Source: Aphelocoma coerulescens (Eukaryota; Chordata; Aves; Passeriformes; Corvidae). From it: a stretch of DNA of 64,000 nt. This document shows positions 1-11,505 of this stretch, piece after piece. A program made the translations under genes and the position numbers. The notes below the pieces were generated by a model. That model worked only from the letters and a program-made list of their open reading frames with translations. It did not search any database and was not told the origin of the DNA. Each line of letters begins with the position of its first letter. The first letter of the stretch is position 1. The DNA is taken from the NCBI RefSeq assembly GCF_041296385.1, contig NC_091023.1, positions 3,534,924 through 3,598,923 of the forward strand, written 5' to 3'.

Positions 1-2654
1 CTTCGTTGCACTCTCAGATCCCCAGGTAGCCTGAACCAACTCTGGGATGGAGCTCCAGCCTCCTCACAGCTCTTCTCACTGCAGCAGAATGAGAACAGTG
101 AGAATATTTCTTTGGAAAACATGCAGATTTCAGAGCATTTCCACAATTCTTACACTTGGTGCTTCAAAAGAGACACTCACACTAACACTTTTAGGAATTG
201 CTTGCTTTTCTTTTCCTTAAATAAAAAAACCCCCTAAACTTTAGAGGAACTCTTCAAATGTCAGCCACAGGAATACCTTTTTAGACTGAAGAAAATCCAT
301 TCAGTGTTACAAAAAAAGCCCCATTTTTCATGACTAATGTAAGATCAAAATCTACAGATGAACCCTTTGTGAGGCTCTGCAGCAACAGTAACAGCATTAG
401 CTCAAATCCTCTGTGATCCTCTGTCCTTCTGCAGAACCAATCCCGAGATCAGAGGAAGTTATTAATGCAGCTGAAGTGACTGTTCTTCTGGTTTTATTTG
501 CTGAGCAGACCCTGCAGTGTCCCCGACACCAGCGCTGTCACTCAGGAAGTTCACTGCCTGTTTGGCATTCACACTATTTATCTGCCTTTCTCACATTGTG
601 TGTCACCATGACAGCCAGCAGAACGAGCCAGGAAGAGTCTATGAAACCACAGAGGACTAGACAGAGGGGTTCTCCCTGCAAGAAAGAGGCTGTCCGAGTG
701 CAGGTCAATACAGTTCTACCTAATGAAAGAGGCTTTACAGGGTTACACTCCTTGCTGATGGTATCTATCTCCAGGACTAGAGCCTCAGCTGGCTTATATT
801 CAGCTTTGGTATAAGTCAGTTTTACAGTTCTCCATCCCTGCAGAAATATGGTTCCTTGCATCTTGAGTTACATAACAAAAGTTACCCAAAATTCCAGGGA
901 AGAGTTCACTGGCTTATTCCCAAGCTTTTACTGACAGCACTCTTTAAATATCTGAAGCAAGTCCATTAGCTCTGAGATATTTACATGGCAGTAACAAACA
1001 CTGACATGACTGAAGTCACTCTGGTACAGAAAGACAGCTCCAGTCTTGGTTAACTTTGTTTTGAACCCGAGTTTCTCTTTCCAACAGAAGAAAAGTGTAT
1101 TCTACAACCTGTGAAAAATAAAGGCTCAAGAGACCCATGACTTCCCCAGCACACAGGAAAGCAGTTTGCTCCATGGCACATCAGTCCAGAGAGGATGGAG
1201 AGGAAGCCCTTCAGCTCCAGCTTCCCTGCCAAGATTGTTCCATAGTGGTACCTGCTGCAGGATTTGCATGAGGTGAGTGCTTCCCTGGCACAGGGAGAGA
1301 ACCCCTCTCCCTTTCACTGGACAGCAGAAAGAGAACGAGCTCTTTGTTAATGCTTATAATGGTGATGGATATGGAGGGCTTAGGGGTCACATCCTCTTTC
1401 CAGAGCATGCCCATAAGGGTCAAACCAATCCTTCAGTCTGCCTTTCCTGTTACTAGCAGAGCCGGTCCATGGGGGCAGGACAGGAGGAAATCCCTTCCTG
1501 ATTTCCATTTGTCTGAAGTCCTCTTGCCACTGCTGGAGGCAGAAGATGGAGACAGCAGGCTGGGCTTCTCACTCACGACAGCAGGGCACAGCTTATGCTC
1601 TTGTTCTCATTAGACATTGCAGGAAGCAAGGGAAGAAACAGGCATCTCCAACACCTGGGCTGTGCTTGTGGCTGGGCCCCCCTGCCCAGGAGGGCTTCAG
1701 CAACCATTCAGCCCCAAGCAGGAGAGGGCAGGGGAACATGCCCCAGCAGCCCTCCTCTGCACTTTCCCAGGACCAGCTCCATTAATTTTTCTCTCAAGTA
1801 CTCCCTTGGCAGGGGCAGAGGAGCACATTCTACTGAGAGGACAGTGCCTCTGTCCCCCATGCTGTCCAGGCCGGGTTCAAAGCGACACTAGTGTGATGCA
1901 TCTCTCAGCATAAGCTGGAATCGTGTCTGGCCAGTGCACATAAGAAGCAAAACCACATCTTGCTCCAAATTCCTCAAAAGGCCTGGCTGTCATCCACACC
2001 GGGTGAAATGGGCACTCATCACCAAGCAAGACAATCCATTCACAGCTTCCCACTGCGTGGATTAACATGCACAGGAGCTAACAACAACAACAGGGAAGGG
2101 AAAGCTGGTCTAAAAAGGAATGGTCAAAAGAGAGAAAGCTCTGCTCACAGACATGGAACAGAAGGATATGGAAAAAGTTAAGGGAAAAACAAGGGCTGCT
2201 TAGAAGGCATTATAAAAAATAAGAAATACAAGTTGCATTCTCTAGGCCAGCCATGGAGCTGAAGGTATGTAAACATTGCTGAGCCCAGGGTAAAATGAAT
2301 TAGCAGGAGAGGAATGCTCTTGAAAGTGTTCCTGCTCATATGAGCTTTTCTGCCCCAGGGGAGAGATGAAGAAGCCATGAGACACGGCTGTGCAGTCTCA
2401 GGGCACCACACCACCCGAGGTTATTCAAATAAACTTCCCTCTGCTCCACTCAGCATCAAAGTCTCGCTCACAAATCAGACCTTAAAGAAACACGATCCAC
2501 TGCTACACTTCCACAGCTGGGAGAATATAGCCAGACACAATATACTCTGGTGGAGAGAAAAGCTGAGGGGGTGTGCACAAGGCAGGAAGCTCAAGTCATA
2601 AGGCCTAAGCGATGAGGGAGCAGCAGGATACTTTTCCAACAGCATTTCAGAGAA

Positions 2655-2755
2655 ACCCAGAATGGTCTGGGTTGGGAGGGAACTCAGAGCACATCTCATT
2701 CCAATCCCCTGTCATGGGCAGTGTTACACCTCAGTCACTTAATTCCAGGTTTTGC
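2655..2755 (-). repeat. CR1 LINE 3'-end fragment
   Basis: Reads AGAATGGTCTGGGTTGGGAGG, then a degraded CCAATCCCCTGTCATGGGCAG, the antisense of a CR1 3' end. Confidence 0.7.
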
Positions 2756-3335
2756 TCTGGGTAGATGCAAAGGAGAAAATCCCAACCAGACATTCTCAAG
2801 AGGTAAAAAACACACAAAAGTTGACGGGCAAACTATAGGAAATTAAGGAACATTGGCAAAAGAGTAAATGCAACATAACATCACTTACCATTGCATAGAC
2901 TTAGCCCACTGAACATAGAAAACCTTTAAACCCATTCAATATCATATTCCGTGAGAAAAGAGAAGAAGAAAGGGAGAAAAACAGAAAGACAGGAAAGATA
3001 TAGGAAAACAGACAACTCCTGGGCTCCAGTGATGTAAAACTCCAAGATGAAGGTAGGGTTAAAGGACAACGTGCTTGCCTTGTGGTCAGGCTTCTTAAAA
3101 CTTTGGCCCATCCTGGGCCTTCCTCCCAAGTGGGACTTGGGGTCTCTCGGCCACTCAGGGACTGGGGAAGGCAACACTGGGGGGCTGCCTTCAGTGTGCC
3201 ATGGCTGACAGACACTGCAGGGTTGGGGGGCACAGGGGGCAGGGCACTACCTCACTAGAGCAAGGCCTGACCCACCCCCTCCCATGCATTACAAGCATCC
3301 TAAGGTGTCTCAAAACAGATTACTTTTTCCAGTCT

Positions 3336-4115
3336 CTGACAGGCAGGGACACCTTCCACTATCCCAGGTTGCTCCAAGCCCCATCCAACCTGAGCTTGGA
3401 CACCTCCAGGGAGGAGGCAACCACAGTTTCTCTGAGCAACTTCTGCCAGGGTCTCACCCTCCTAGGGAAGACTTTCTTCCTAATATCTAATCTAAACCTA
3501 CTACCTGTTAGTATGAAGCCATTCCCCCTTGTCCTGTCTCTCCAGTCCCTTGTAAATAGTCTCTCTCCAGCTTCCTTGTTGGCTCCTTCAGGGACTTGAA
3601 AGCCACAGTTAGGTCACCTGGAGCTTCTCTTCTCCAGGCTGAACAACCCCAGCTTCCAGCCTTTCCTCTCAGCAAAGCTGCTCCATCCCTCCTCTGATCG
3701 TCCTGGTGCCTCCTCTGGACTCGCTCCAGCACCTCCATGTCCTTCCTGCACTGGTACCCTCAGGCTGGAGGCAGCTCTAAGTGGGGCAGAATCTCCCCCT
3801 CCCCTGCTGCCCATACTGGGGGATCAGCCCAGGACATGGGTGGTTTCTGGGTCCCAGTACACAGGGCTGGGACATGTCCAGCTCTCATCCACCAGCACCC
3901 CCGAGTCCTTCTCCCAGGGTTGTTCTTGACCTGTTCATCCCCAGCCTGGATAGATCCCAGTGGTTGCCCTGACCAAGATGCAGCATTAGCACCTGGTCTT
4001 GTTTAACCTCATGAGATTCCCATAGGTCACTTCTCAAGCTTGTCCAGGTCCCTCTGGATGTCATCCCATCCTTCAGGTGTGTCAACAGCACCAGTTAGCT
4101 TGGTGTCACCTACAT
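3336..4115 (-). repeat. CR1 LINE fragment, about 780 bp
   Basis: Contains the antisense CR1 landmarks GGGACACCTTCCACTA, CTTCCTAATATCTAATCTAA, CCCCTTGTCCTGTCTCTCCA and CTCTTCTCCAGGCTGAACAA in order, running into the former ORF2 end (CTTGGTGTCACC). Confidence 0.9.
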
Positions 4116-4644
4116 CCATTTGCTCCCGCAGGGAAAGTGCTTTCTCCTCAGAAAGCATTAACCCTACATTCCTGTTACACAGGGTTCACTGCAGCCCACA
4201 CAGTCTTGATTAAAAACCAAACCCAGTAAAAAACAGGCTGAAAGGTTTCAAAAATCCCTCATGCCTAGCAGCTCTTACCAACAGGACAGAACTGCTTCCT
4301 TTAAGGAAGGAAAACACCTCTCCCTTTTCCACTTCTGTTTCTCCACCAAGTGACCTCTTCCTTCTGGCATTTGTTTAAACACCTGAGGTAAATGTCAGCT
4401 CAGCCAGGCCCCAAATCAAAGCCTGTTCAAGTCAGGGGAAAGTCTCTTGCTACCTGCAGAGGCAGCTTTGGACCACACACGAGAACCAGTGGTAACATCA
4501 CAGAGATGATGCTGTTGCAGATCCTTTACCATCAAAAGCAGATCAGGGCTCTGCAGTGCTCATCTCCACACAGATGGGCTCTCCTCACTCCAAATAACTA
4601 ATGAGTCATTTGGAAACAGGGGAACAAAATACACCTTGAGCCTT

Positions 4645-4775
4645 AGCATAGTCTCTTCTCCCAGCCATGGGACAAAAGGAAATGGCCCCAAATCGCACCA
4701 GGTGGTGTTTAGATTGGGTATTAGTAAAAATTTCTTCACTGAAAGAAGAAGCATTGAAACAGGATGCTCAGGGCA
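4645..4775 (+). repeat. CR1 LINE fragment
   Basis: Sense-strand CR1: GTGTTTAGATTGGGTATTAG, then AAATTTCTTCACTGAAAG and a degraded GGAACAGGCTGCCCAGGGCAG equivalent. Confidence 0.75.
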
Positions 4776-5102
4776 GTTTTGGGCTTAGTCAAAACCTGTA
4801 GACAGTGTGGACAGGAAGTGAGCATAGACAGAGGTACAGTGTGAAGCCTCAAAACCAGACCAGAATGTGGAAGACAGACATGTAAAAGATTAAGGAGAAA
4901 ACCTGTCCAGCAAAAAAGGGTCAAAATCCCTTGCTTCCTTGCTGGAAAGGCATTGTAAGTGACTGGCGGGGCTCCCCAAGCTGTCTAAACACTGTAGTGC
5001 CAGATTGTAGCTGTTTTCTTAACAAACTTGGTAATTGGCATGAAAACTCAGAGTGAACTTGAGTATCTGGTTTCCTTTGCTCAATAAGAGCCTCTTTCCT
5101 CT

Positions 5103-5176
5103 GAACTATGATTCTGGCTCCCAGCATCAGCAGCACCCTGAGCTATGATTCTGGCTCCCAGCATCAGCAGCAAGAG
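5103..5176. repeat. 37-bp tandem duplication
   Basis: Two copies, 37 bp apart, share CTATGATTCTGGCTCCCAGC and continue ATCAGCAGCA; they differ at only a few bases, so the duplication is fairly young. Confidence 0.85.
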
Positions 5177-5551
5177 CTGGAATAAGGGAGACTCCCATGC
5201 AATGAATCTTCTGCAGTTGCCAATGGTGAGCAAAGAAGCTTGGAATGAATGACCTCCCCATGCAATGAGGCAACAATCACCTCCTAACGAGGAAGGGCAG
5301 GAGGTGCCTTCTAGAACAAGACAGAACCTACACGAGGATATTACAACCCAGGACATCTCCCAGCCAGAAGACAGCAGAGAGGAGCTCTCATTAAATCATT
5401 AAAGGAGGGCACACTGCCAAACTGCCCACAGCCCTTTGAGAAACCAGGCCCCACCCTCCAGGCTATCCCAGAAACACGCCTTCTCCGAGAGAGGCCCTCC
5501 ATCCCGTTCCTCCCACCCAGCCCTGTTTGTGGATCTGTCTGGGCACTGTAC

Positions 5552-5680
5552 CTGCAGTGAAAATCTGTGCAGCCACTGCCAGGAAAGCATCCGACACCAC
5601 CGTCTCCGAGTGCAGCGAGATGTTCAGCTGGCGGGCGATATTCCGGTAGACATTGGGCCGAATGTACTCCAGCTCATCCC
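5552..5680 (-). CDS. BOK: BOK coding exon 2 (rest of BH3 and following helices)
   Basis: 129 bp. The acceptor is TTTCCAG|GGGATGAG and the donor GCAG|GTACAG. It enters in phase 1 and completes the Gly codon of the BH3 motif, then reads DELEYIRPNVYRN. It leaves in phase 1, as expected for joining to the ITWGKVV exon. Confidence 0.95.
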
Positions 5681-8600
5681 CTGGAAACAAACAGCCAGGA
5701 GTCAGCACACAGCACCAAGTCCTGCTCTCACCATGGAGGAGTTATATGGTTGGGTCACTCGAGGGATGCCTTCAGCCAAAGAGGCTGAACCCCAGCTCCA
5801 CCTGAGTTTAAGCAGGCAGCAGGTGCTTAGGGTGGTTTAGATGCAATTCCCTATCACCTGCACCCTCTTTCCCAATATGCCCTTTGCCTGGGACTCCTAA
5901 AGGGAGCAGAGGCAGGCAGTTGCCCTGTACCCCTGGTGTGGCTGCAGTAATCCCTGATATAAATGCTGTTCCCAGGCTGGCTGCCTGCCTTTCCTCCAAC
6001 ACAGGAGACAGGCCTCAGATAAGCAAAGCCATGTCACTTTATTTCAGAAGTGAGAAGGAGGCATGTACATCCATGTGAGCTTTTGAGAAATACGCCCTTC
6101 CTCAGCCCCTCATCGGGCTTGTACAAAAATGCCTGAAGTGCATGAGAGTGACTCAAGAATGCTGAAGGCTGATGAAAGCCAAGGATCCACCCAGAGCTGC
6201 ACAACATTAATTAAACAAAGAGACTTTCAGCTATTTTATGCTCACACAGGCACTTGAGAGTCAATCTAAAGTTCTTTCTCTCCTCCAAATGGTTAAAGAG
6301 ATGCTCATTTGCATGGCTGACTGCTCAGCAGTAAGATACCTGAGACACAGACATGTGCTTTCACCTCCAGAGTGCTTTCTGCCCAGCTGGGAAATGGCTG
6401 GAGGTGTTAGGCCAGCTTGAAGACCAAGACAAAAACACCAAGGACAAGCAGAGAACCTCCTCCTAAAGCACTGAGCTATGAAGCTTGGGAAACAACAGTA
6501 AAGCCTTTCCTTTGTAGCAAAATAAAACCGTTTTTGAGTAGTAGAATTAATAAAGCCTGGTTTCCAAGGGATTTCTCTCTCTGTAGAGGTTCATGGATAT
6601 TTAATGATGGTTGCACAGCTGCTGTAGGAGCATGAAACAATGCAAACACCACATGGCACCAAGGCCCTTTGTGCATGGAGAGCCCTTTTTGGCTTAGCTT
6701 TAGGACACGCTGTGCTCTTCTCCCACACAAGGGTGCTCCAGGAAGAGGAAGAGCTATCCCAACAGCTTTATATCCCCTTTATATCCCACTGCAAGACCCA
6801 GGTGACTTGGCCCAGCCAGAGGGCAACTGATGATCCTCGAAATTTCATTTATATGAGAGGTAAAAAGGAAGATGCCACTGCAATCAGGAGATTGTTATAG
6901 AGTCATTAGCTACTGATCCTTAATTCATTTATCTGGCACTCAGCACAGGCAAAACCCAGCTCTACAGAATTCCACAGCTGAGCTCTCCCAGCCCTTTCTG
7001 AGCGTGGGATTGTCCCTCTTTGATGGCAAGAGGAAACCTGCCAACACATGGTCAGCCCTGATAAGAGGAAACCTTACTTGGACTGTTCAACAGCTGTTTT
7101 CTCCTCACAGGCAGCACACAGGCTTCCAGCTAAATGTAAGGAAATGGGGATAGCCCTGGTTAGCTGAGAGGGAGGCACAGGAGGCTGGGATCAGCACTTG
7201 GTAGCCTGCCACTGCTACAGCTTCTAACAAGCAGTGCCTGGAGGCCCCAGATGAGATCAGGGTTTGGTTGGAGGCACATATGCCCTGTTTTGCAGGAAGG
7301 CACAGGGCATCCGGGGAAGGAAAGCACAGGAAAGCATTCCCATGCTCAGAGAGCCTCCCTGCCCCAGCAACCCCAGGACATGATACACTGGTGCTGGGCT
7401 CCAGTGCCCTTGTTCTGACACCCAACTTTGCAACACTTAGAGCAATTTGGGGGCTTCTCCTCCTTCCTCCAGTGATTATGGAGGAATTAGCAGGGCAGCA
7501 GTGAGAATTCCCATGTGGAGAAGATCAGTGCAGTGGTCAAAGGGCACCTCCCTGGGCCTTGGCCAGAAGAAATACAAGTTCAGATAAACCAGGCCTCTGA
7601 CACACGAAGCAGGTTGGCCTGGGGTGCCTCATTTGGCTATACCATTAGGTTTTACCATGTCTGACTCATTAATTGCCCTAATTAGCTGCTAAGCCTCACT
7701 GAGTTGATGGGGTCTCCCTCCCTATGACCTCCAACTGCATCGCCTGTGCCCAGGACCTCTGCTGGCCCACCAGGCAGTTCTCTGTGTGCAAGTGGGCTAG
7801 GAAATACTCCAACTTCCCATCTCCACAGGCTTCTCAGCACTATCATGAAGGAAAAAACTCGTCTGGCTTGTTGCATGGCTCAGGAAGTGGCCAAGGATTA
7901 CCATTCCTGGCAGGTGGCTGGATAGCAGCTGGCCTTGTGCTGGTTAGAGCATCAAAGGGGAAAATAAAGGGATGGACCATGTGGCAAGTGGAAAAAAGAA
8001 ACAGGACAGCAACTACTCTTCATCTTAATCAGGAGGACTGCTCACCTTTCTGGTTGCATGGGTACCACATGGTGCTCTCCAAACAGATTTGCTCAGAGAA
8101 GGCACCAAGTTCCTGGGACTATCAGCCAAATCTTTCCATCTGCACATGGATAAGTAACAGGAGAGTCATCCAGGAGACGCCTTCAGATCCAGTGCGCCAC
8201 CTGCTTGCCCTTTAACATGTTCCTGGCCGCCCACAGAAGCTTGAGTTGAAAGCAAATAAATCTCAACCCCCAATCCAGGTGGAGAAGAAAGGGAATACAA
8301 ATAGACAGTGAGATTGACAGAAGAACAAAAAAATTCCCCCAAAGACCAAACAACCACTGGAAACAAAAACAGAAGTTAAGTCAGCATAGAAGAGAAAAAG
8401 TGAAAAGAATGAATTAAAAAAAAAAAAAAGTCAGTTAAAAGAAACACAGCTATGCCTTAAGAAGAAACTTGGGATAATATCAAACAGGTAGAAAGGGGAG
8501 AAAGTAGGGACACCAGCCCTGGTCCTGACTTTGTTAGGCCCAGCTAATGATTACTTCACCAGACCTGTTTGAACTCTGATGTAATTAAATCAGATGCAAA

Positions 8601-9764
8601 TGCTGGTGGTAGTTTCCAAGCCAGATGTGAACTAATACACCAGCCTGAAGGTGAAGAGGGATGTTGGAAACAACTTCCAAGAACAAGGATGTAGTGTTCC
8701 CAAAAGACAAACAGCTAGACTTGAGCACACAGGATGCTACACAACCCGAAACAAAAGGCCAGGCAACTGTCAACATTTAGAGGGTGCTCCTGGTACAAGC
8801 TCTAGAGCATGTCTTCATGTCACAGCCTCCAGGTATGACCTTCAAATTGCTCTCCCTGAAGCCCCCAGAGCTGCTGTGCTGTGAGAGTGGCACTGAATGG
8901 CAGTGTGTGCCAAGCAACATCAACCAACTCCTTCCTGCTCCAGCAAAAAGCAAGAAAACTTCGGTCTTGCTGAATGACTAAGGTAGACCGTTAAAGGACA
9001 ATTAAACACACTGTCATTTAAAAGCAGCTTTTATAAAATCTCCAACAACACATTTTCTAAGCAACTACCCCCAAATTAAAACTGGGTGAGCTACTGCTGA
9101 AGCCCAAGTCCAGCGGCAGCAGTGCCCTTAAAGATGCCAGATGCATTGTGGCAATCAAGTCACATCTGGAGAAAACACTGCAAGACTGGTTAAAATGCCC
9201 AGCTGAGAAAAACTGCTCTAAGTACCATGAGAATTGTTACACAGGTGGAGACCTGTGCACACAGAATCAGTTTGCTGCTTTCTTGGACTGCATTGTGATT
9301 TTGAGCTGTTGCAAGTCCTCAGAGGAAGGGCAGCTTTGCAGAAACCCTGTGCTGAGCTCAAAGAGACTGAGGAAACTCAAGCAAAGGAACTGTTTAAGCA
9401 AGATCACCTAAACCAAAACTAAATGCCAAAAGCAGAGAAGAAGAATCTCTGTATCATCACATGAAAAGCCTCTTCCAGAAACCTTAGTCTGGTCCGAATT
9501 GCTCCATACAATCAGAGGTCTCCCATCCCAGCAGGACTCACCTAGTCGTAGCAGTATGGTGGACACCTCAGCCAGCTTACCCCCAGGCACTGGGGTGTTG
9601 TACTCAGGTTTGCTCCAGCTGACACCTGCTTGAATCAGCCTTGAGTTTATGTAGTCTCTGCAGAGAGCCTTGGCTTGGGACACAAGCTCTTTGTCAGTGG
9701 GAGACCTGTCAAAAACCTCCATCACCTCTGCAGCAAAGACTGAGGAACGACGTAGCACTTCCAT
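5552..9764 (-). CDS. BOK: BOK, BCL-2 family apoptosis effector (partial: first two coding exons)
   Basis: BOK is a multidomain pro-apoptotic BCL-2 protein linked to ER/Golgi membranes and mitochondrial outer-membrane permeabilisation. Two coding exons are visible: 9764-9542 (starts MEVLRRSSVFAAEVMEVFDR) and 5680-5552 (DELEYIRPNVYRNIARQLN to ...FTAG). Together they give 117 codons plus one base, a little over half of a protein of roughly 210 residues. The BH3-like stretch (LAEVSTILLRLG-DELE) is split by the intron inside its glycine codon. The ATG at 9764 has A at -3 and G at +4. An in-frame Met at 9797 has a weak context and may be intronic. The next exon should begin ITWGKVV (BH1); I could not find it between 1 and 5,551, so it probably lies left of the window. 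The gene is divergent from STK25, as in human. Identity rests on near-complete match to remembered BOK proteins. Confidence 0.95.
5681..9541 (-). other. BOK intron between the two visible coding exons
   Basis: 3.86-kb GT/AG intron. I see no clear repeat of more than 100 bp and no exon. An AT-rich patch with several TAAT/ATTA cores lies at about 7,655-7,695, and an A-run at about 8,415-8,430. Confidence 0.7.
9542..9764 (-). CDS. BOK: BOK coding exon 1 (start codon, BH4 region, first part of BH3)
   Basis: Encodes 74 codons plus one base, from MEVLRRSSV to LLRLG. The donor is CTAG|GTGAGT (intron begins at 9541). The exon also carries some 5' leader above 9764; its upstream acceptor is unclear, with candidate AGs about 10 and 25 bases before the ATG. 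Confidence 0.95.
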
Positions 9765-11399
9765 CTTCAGCTGCTGAACCCACACCTCTGCATGCACTGA
9801 CTGGAAGGCTGAGCCAATGCCTTCGATGAGAATCTGCAGGAGTTGTCTAGTAATCCTCTGTCCTCAAGGTCTGTCAGAACTCCCAGCAGCTCTTCTCCAC
9901 AGGCCAGTTTTTCATTTTAGCTGGTAAAAAAAAGCATCTCTAAGTCCTCTAGCATCACAAAGATGTAAATCAGAAGCTCAAAAATACAGTTATGCTAAAG
10001 TCAGTAATATCAGATTTGCAAAACATTTGTCTCGGTCTGTCTTACAGACAAGGGGCAAAGTCTTGAGTCTTTCAGCCACTGACTATCCCTGGCAGCATGG
10101 TCCACAGAAGGGCTGCAGTTTTGAACTCTCAAGGTGTTTCCTCTTTTCCCATTCAGATCTGGCAGTTTTAGAATTACCCCTCAGAGAGACTAGACAGTCA
10201 GAGCATGGAAACACTTCACAGAATGTGCAGACAATCTCAGCTTGTTTCAATTAAACTGGAAAAAAAAAAAAAACCCAAATACCAGTTACAGTAACCTCAA
10301 CCAGATGTCAACAGACATTCCAGCTCAGTAGGTTATGGATCTTTCTGAAGAAATGGCACTGTTGCAAGAACAGGGATATGGGAGCATTTGAAATGTCTTG
10401 ATGGAGACACTAAACCATACTCTCAGTTTAGGTTTTGGTTGTGCCACGCTTTTTCCCAAAGCAATGAGCATACTACTTCTTGAAAACATCTAGCAATAGC
10501 AGAGAGAGCAAAACAGAAAAGTAGATTTTTAAAAAGCTTTATGCTGTGAATGCCTAAAGAGAAACACCAAAATGCCTTCAGAGGCACCTGAATTCATCTG
10601 CTGATCTGAGTTTTTAACCCAGTGCTGCTTTTGAAGTCAGACCAGTCTTTATTCAGATGTTAATAAATGTATTTTTTCAGTCTGCAGTTTCTGACATCTA
10701 CTTACAATGACGATTTTCAAACAAAATACAGCCAGTTATTTCAGTTTGTCCCAAGGAAAAATATATTTACCTCTCATGTTGCACTTTTTCCCCCTCAGTG
10801 ATTTCTTTTTGGGTTTGGTTTCATGTTTCTTTAGAAGATCTGCATCACTGGACACCTGGTTTAGGATTCATAGGTTACTGTCACACCTCTCTGGAGAGCA
10901 CCAGCCTCCTCTGCTGTGCTTTCCACAGGGCTCATGCCAGTGCCTCCTTCCCCATCTCTGTCAGCCCCGCACGCCGGCTGCACTCCACCGGGATCCTTGG
11001 GGTTTGCTCTCCTGCTTTTAAGGGACCCAGGCGCAGAGGACAGCTTCTGGCTTTAGCCTTGTAAGGAAGATGAAATAACCGGGAGGTGGGGTTGCTATAC
11101 CCAGAGAGAGACGCTTTCTCCTCCCCTTTCCTCTCTCTTAAGGAGGCTCTCTGTTGTTCTTCACTGGGCTTCGTTCAAGGACTCGACTTCAGGGTGAGGG
11201 TGGGAGCATCATTTCTGGACCAGGTTACCCCAGACAGCAATGAATGCACTGCTGAACCAGGAGTAATTCCTGCTGGATTCCCAGAGCAGGTTTTGCAGAG
11301 TTGATGTTGGCCAGTCTTTTTCATATGGTAGCCAGGTGGGGGAATTACACACTGTCCTATTCAGCTGTGGGTTAGTTCTCCCATTTCAATCATCTCCAT

Positions 11400-11505
11400 C
11401 ATTTTGGACTACGTCCCTGCCCATGGTAGGGGGTTGGAAAGAGATGATTGTTAAGGTCCCTTACAAGACAAACCATTCTGTAATTCTGTGATGATTTTGT
11501 GATTA
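11400..11505 (+). repeat. CR1 LINE 3' tail
   Basis: Sense CR1 end: GGACTACGTCCCTGCCCATG, then TTAAGGTCCCTTACAAGACA and the terminal ATTCTGTAATTCTGTGATGA octamer-like repeats. Confidence 0.75.

Larger units (their letters stand above)
1..5551 (-). other. BOK intron (3' part beyond the window) with CR1 fragments
   Basis: No further BOK exon or other convincing coding exon was found here on either strand. The stretch holds three CR1 fragments (2,655-2,755, 3,336-4,115 and 4,645-4,775) and a 37-bp tandem duplication at 5,103-5,176. Short open frames have no recognisable product. Confidence 0.6.

Noticed and set aside
1..5551. Search for the remaining BOK exons (BH1/BH2, membrane tail)
   Set aside because: No minus-strand match to ITWGKVVSLYAVAAG or the ...VLLPER end; they are taken to lie outside the window.
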